Assembly: GCA_964410945.1 (NCBI GenBank)
Contig: CAYPJE010000042.1
Coordinates: 1 to 27,677 of the forward strand
From: CAYPJE01 sp964410945
GTDB taxonomy: Bacteria; Fidelibacterota; Marinisomatia; Marinisomatales; TCS56
DNA length: 27,677 nucleotides
Direction: 5' to 3'
Position numbers and translations under genes: made by a program
Shown: piece by piece, positions 24,612 to 27,677 of the stretch
Position numbering within the stretch: position 1 is the stretch's first letter
How the letters are laid out: each line of letters starts with the position of its first letter
The notes under the pieces: model-generated
Told to the model about the DNA's origin: nothing
Database searches by the model: none
Seen by the model: the letters and a program-made list of their open reading frames with translations, nothing else

Positions 24612-26072
24612 ATGAAGATAATAAAATTGTTCATCAGTATTTTTGCCCTCGCCGGGACCTGTATTTTTGTGGGGAACTGTGTCATGAATACCAGTGCCAG
24701 TCCGGATTACAAAAAATTAATCGCAAACGGGGAATATACCGCCGCTGCTGGTGTCATTTGCGATCTGCTTGTGAATGACAACACTTTGTCAACCAGAGAT
24801 AAACTCGGTTTGGCTTTCGAACTGGATCGTATAGAGCGGATCAGAATCGATTTCACCAAAACTGAGGTTGAGATAAGGGAGTATGTCAGGGAATATATTC
24901 CCGACGCTAGTGATGAAGATTTCATGCGCTGGGAGACCAGTCAGGCCTTGGAATGGAAGTTAATCGATGGGGAAAAGCGATATTTTAACCGGGCTGGCCG
25001 TAACCTGTTCCGGATCGATGCTGAAGCGCGTAAGATTTGGGCTGAACTGCATAAGGCTGACACCCCGACACCGGGTTCGGGTGTCGATGTAAATATCGAT
25101 CAGCATAATGCCCGGATTATCGGCGCCGTTAAGTCTGGCCGAGGGCCATTTGTCAAACCGGTTCGGTTGCGGATCAAACAGGCCCTGGAGGTGGATGCCG
25201 ATGCAGTTCCCGCCGGGGAGACCATTCGCTGCTGGATACCGTTCCCAAGGGTGATACCTGGTCGACAGGAGGGGGTCCGATTGCTTAATACCAGCCCGGA
25301 TCAAAGTATCATGGCCCCCGCCGATGCCCTCCAGCGTACAATTTATTTTGAGAAAATAGCTGACCCTGGTGAAACGACCCGTTTTGAAGTTGAATATGAA
25401 TATACAGCTTATGGCACCTGGATTGATATTGACCCGGGGCAGGTTGTAGCAGTTACCGATGAAAATCTTCAGGAGCACCTGAGTGAACGGCCCCCGCATA
25501 TAGTTTTTACACCTGAATTGCAGGCTATATCCGCAAAAGTTGTTGGGGATGAGACTAATCCCTACCTGATTGCCAGAAAGCTTTTTAAATGGGTTGATGA
25601 CAATATTCCCTGGGCTTCAGCCCGAGAATATTCCACCATCCGGAATATCCCCGCTTATGCCATTGCCAACAAACATGGCGATTGCGGGATTCAGGCCTTG
25701 ACATTCATAACGCTTTGCCGGATGAATGGAATCCCGGCCCGCTGGCAGTCGGGATGGGAATTCAAACCGCCTAACGACAGTATGCATGACTGGGGAATTA
25801 TCTATTTCGAACCTTACGGTTGGAGCCCCATGGATCCCACTTACGGGATTCGTGATGTTGACAACAAAGACGGTAAATGGTTCTATGTGAGCGGCATGGA
25901 CAGTTACCGCACGATCTATAATGATGACTATTCACAACCTTTTTACCCGGCCAAAGTTCATCCCCGTTCGGAAACAGTTGATTCACAGCGTGGCGAAGTC
26001 GAATGGCGGGGAGGAAATCTCTATTTCAATCAGTGGAGCTGGTTCCACGACTGGGAAATAATTGAAAATTAA
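24612..26072 (+). CDS. Exported transglutaminase-like (papain-fold) protein
   Basis: A 486-residue exported protein with a C-terminal transglutaminase-core domain (about 320-420). The catalytic triad is visible: Cys358 in HGDCGIQALTF, His392 in SMHDWGIIYF and Asp408 in PMDPTYG. Bacterial members are mostly proteases or amidases acting on envelope substrates; true crosslinking is rare. The N-terminal 300 residues contain a helical segment (24-130) and a strand-rich domain (VRLRIKQALEV, TTRFEVEYEYTAYG) similar to the sandwich domains often found before this core. The signal (MKIIKLFISIFALAGTC) has two candidate cysteines, Cys17 and Cys23, neither in a good lipobox. The ATG at 24612 is chosen over the TTG at 24606 because AGGA lies six bases upstream. 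Alanine racemase follows after 16 bases, hinting at a wall-related substrate. Confidence 0.85.
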   Translation: MKIIKLFISIFALAGTCIFVGNCVMNTSASPDYKKLIANGEYTAAAGVICDLLVNDNTLSTRDKLGLAFELDRIERIRIDFTKTEVEIREYVREYIPDASDEDFMRWETSQALEWKLIDGEKRYFNRAGRNLFRIDAEARKIWAELHKADTPTPGSGVDVNIDQHNARIIGAVKSGRGPFVKPVRLRIKQALEVDADAVPAGETIRCWIPFPRVIPGRQEGVRLLNTSPDQSIMAPADALQRTIYFEKIADPGETTRFEVEYEYTAYGTWIDIDPGQVVAVTDENLQEHLSERPPHIVFTPELQAISAKVVGDETNPYLIARKLFKWVDDNIPWASAREYSTIRNIPAYAIANKHGDCGIQALTFITLCRMNGIPARWQSGWEFKPPNDSMHDWGIIYFEPYGWSPMDPTYGIRDVDNKDGKWFYVSGMDSYRTIYNDDYSQPFYPAKVHPRSETVDSQRGEVEWRGGNLYFNQWSWFHDWEIIEN

Positions 26073-26088
26073 ATAGGAATACGGAGCA

Positions 26089-27192
26089 ATGTACGGACCG
26101 AAAGCAGTAATTCATTTAGACAACCTGGTATATAATTATAATCTGATCAAAAAACATGTCGATGGCCGACGCCTGATGACCGTTGTGAAGGCTAATGCCT
26201 ATGGCCACGGCGCCGTTGAAGTTGCCAAAGCCTTGAAAAAAGCCGGCTCAGACTATTTTGCCGTTTACACAGTCAGAGAAGCCATGGAGTTACGTGATGC
26301 CGGGATAACCGACGATATCCTGATTTTTAGTCGTACCGACAAGGATGAAATTCACCTGGCCGATGAATTGAACCTGACCCTGATCGTATCCTGGAGAGAC
26401 GACTTGGACTGGTTTGTGGATTATTACCGACAGACCGGTAACTGTCCCAAGCTACATTTGAAAATCGATACGGGAATGACCCGCTTGGGTGTTCCTCACG
26501 AGGATGTACCTGAATTATTAAAGAAAATCCAGAAGCTGGAAGGTATTGAATTGGAGGGAATGTACTCCCATTTTGCCACTGCCGATGAAGGTGACCCGAC
26601 ATACGCCAAATTCCAGATGGCCAATTTCAATCGCTGTGTGGAAGCCGCAAAGGCAATCAGCATGCCGATAGAATATGTGCATTTTTCTAACAGTGGTGCC
26701 GTTCTCAGCCATCCCGACGCCTGGTATGACCTGATTCGTGTGGGGCTTCTGTTGTACGGGGCTTTTCCTTCCAATGAGGTTCCCACGGACATGCCGATCA
26801 AACCGGTTATGGATTACCGGGCCTCGATAACTACAGTGCGGGAAGTAAAGGCAGGTACCCAGATAAGTTATGGCGGCGTCTATGCACCTGATTCAGATAC
26901 TACGGTTGGCGTGATCCAGTGCGGGTTCGCCGACGGTTTCCCCCGTCCCTGGTATGAGATGGGCCATGTGATGTGGCAGGGTAAAAAATTCAAGATCGCC
27001 GGCCGGGTCTGCATGGACCAGTTTATGGTGAATTTCGAAGGTGAGAAACCGGCGGTAGGTGATGAGGTGCTGATGTTTGGTGATGATGGTGAGAATGTCA
27101 TCCGTACCGAAGAAATATCGGCTGCCATCGGGTTAACACCGTATACATTACTGACCGCCGTACATGGGCGTACCAGGTACGTTTATAAGTAA
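26089..27192 (+). CDS. alr: Alanine racemase
   Basis: A 367-residue PLP enzyme that converts L-Ala to D-Ala for peptidoglycan synthesis. Lys34 in VVKANAYGHG binds PLP, and Tyr261 in ISYGGVY is the second catalytic base, close to the expected spacing. Other family blocks are LKIDTGMTRLG, SHFATAD, HFSNSGA, VRVGLLLYG-like RVGLLLYGAF and RVCMDQFMV. The length is normal for the family and there is no signal peptide, so it acts in the cytosol. A ribosome site (CGGAG) lies just before the ATG. The 16-base gap to the transglutaminase-like gene suggests co-transcription. I see no truncation or missing key residue. Confidence 0.96.
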   Translation: MYGPKAVIHLDNLVYNYNLIKKHVDGRRLMTVVKANAYGHGAVEVAKALKKAGSDYFAVYTVREAMELRDAGITDDILIFSRTDKDEIHLADELNLTLIVSWRDDLDWFVDYYRQTGNCPKLHLKIDTGMTRLGVPHEDVPELLKKIQKLEGIELEGMYSHFATADEGDPTYAKFQMANFNRCVEAAKAISMPIEYVHFSNSGAVLSHPDAWYDLIRVGLLLYGAFPSNEVPTDMPIKPVMDYRASITTVREVKAGTQISYGGVYAPDSDTTVGVIQCGFADGFPRPWYEMGHVMWQGKKFKIAGRVCMDQFMVNFEGEKPAVGDEVLMFGDDGENVIRTEEISAAIGLTPYTLLTAVHGRTRYVYK

Positions 27193-27202
27193 TATCTCAT
27201 GA

Positions 27203-27221
27203 GGATGTGGTGTTCGCATCC
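27203..27221 (+). terminator. Weak hairpin after alr
   Basis: GGATG pairs with CATCC, extendable to 7 bp with a G-U pair, 10 bases after the alr stop. The tail is CCATTATTATTGCTTT, not a clean T-run, so termination efficiency is doubtful. Confidence 0.35.
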
Positions 27222-27282
27222 CCATTATTATTGCTTTATAACATATTGATTATTAGAATTCCAGAAATTAACCGGGAGTTAT

Positions 27283-27677
27283 ATGCGGAAGTTCGATAAT
27301 AATTGCATTATCTTCATTGTCGTGGTGATTATTGATGTTTTATCAGCTGGGTCAACTTTCAATATTGCTACAGTAGATGGTACTGTATATAAAAGCGCGG
27401 AACTGATTTCATTTACCAATGATATTCTGATCGTGGCCCATGAAAATTCTGAAGTCAATATAAACCTGCTGGATTTAGACAAAATTTGGGTGACGATTGA
27501 GACCCATAAAAAAATTATTTCACCATATGTAATTCCCGCAATCATCGTTGGTGGCATTTATACAGGATATGGTGGCATTAAACAACTGGATGATTGGTTT
27601 GATTTTAAAATAAGTGACATAAATGGTAAAAACTTCGCACCAGTAGGTATTTGGATGATAGTCTCAGCATTCCCTGG
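27283..27677 (+). CDS. Exported protein of unknown function, cut by the right edge
   Basis: An open frame of 131 codons starts at the ATG at 27283 (GGGAG four bases upstream) and has no stop before the window ends. The N-terminus (NNCIIFIVVVIIDVLSAGS) is a signal peptide or membrane anchor. Residues about 26-65 look like a small SH3 or LSm-type barrel (ATVDGTVYKSAELISF, NDILIVAHEN, VNINLLDLDKIWV), a layout common in short exported FCB proteins. A second hydrophobic stretch (YVIPAIIVGGIYTGYGG) follows. A 92-codon frame on the opposite strand over the same bases is a shadow. I do not recognise the family. Confidence 0.7.
   Translation, partial: MRKFDNNCIIFIVVVIIDVLSAGSTFNIATVDGTVYKSAELISFTNDILIVAHENSEVNINLLDLDKIWVTIETHKKIISPYVIPAIIVGGIYTGYGGIKQLDDWFDFKISDINGKNFAPVGIWMIVSAFP

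Noticed and set aside
24960..25499. Minus-strand 179-codon frame
   Set aside because: It is antisense to the transglutaminase-like gene, which has a signal peptide, a good ribosome site and a full catalytic triad.

Overview
The window looks like a chromosomal segment from a Gram-negative bacterium of the FCB group (Fibrobacteres-Chlorobi-Bacteroidetes and relatives), most plausibly a Marinimicrobia-, Calditrichaeota- or KSB1-like lineage. The evidence is three secreted proteins with type IX secretion (T9SS)-type C-terminal domains (two with the NYPNPFNP signature, one with a VPNPY variant), multi-repeat FG-GAP proteins, a TonB-dependent receptor with a carboxypeptidase-regulatory-like N-terminal domain, and a PorV/PorQ-type barrel protein. 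The lineage is inferred from these families; no rRNA or tRNA is present to confirm it.

Layout. Positions 1-2960 form an AT-rich, gene-poor stretch (sampled 60-base blocks about 28-30% G+C, against about 57% in a block inside the 9.2-10.7 kb gene). It holds a terminator of an upstream gene, a tandem decamer repeat, a decayed HNH endonuclease gene on the minus strand, two small secreted or lipoprotein genes, and a STAS/SpoIIAA-like gene. Positions 2976-4631 encode a T9SS-exported FG-GAP protein, followed by a convergent membrane-anchored protein of unknown function. Positions 5435-13028 are a peptidoglycan cluster: a PBP4-type DD-carboxypeptidase/endopeptidase, a long Amidase_3 enzyme and a GHL10 lipoprotein in one plus-strand operon, converging on a minus-strand pair made of an NlpC/P60 endopeptidase lipoprotein and an L-Ala-D/L-Glu epimerase that overlap by four bases. 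Positions 13440-16577 encode a 1045-residue, 14-repeat FG-GAP surface protein closed by a strong terminator. Positions 16692-24237 are a three-gene operon (TonB receptor, 1256-residue T9SS-type protein, PorV-like barrel), also closed by a strong terminator. A GC-rich string of short hairpins follows, then a transglutaminase-like protein next to alanine racemase (alr), and a truncated exported protein running off the right edge.

How it fits together. The murein genes supply enzymes for DD-cleavage (PBP4), removal of stem peptides (amidase), cutting of denuded glycan (GHL10/DigH-like), cleavage of released peptides (NlpC/P60) and conversion of L-Ala-D-Glu (epimerase). Alanine racemase nearby makes D-Ala for new wall. 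The other half of the window concerns surface display: T9SS cargo, a PorV-like shuttle and a TonB receptor. The most interesting candidate is the operon at 16692-24237, whose layout suggests a TonB receptor with a T9SS-delivered outer-face partner, similar in concept to SusC/SusD but without a recognisable SusD. The clearest hidden feature is the frameshifted HNH remnant at 326-543.
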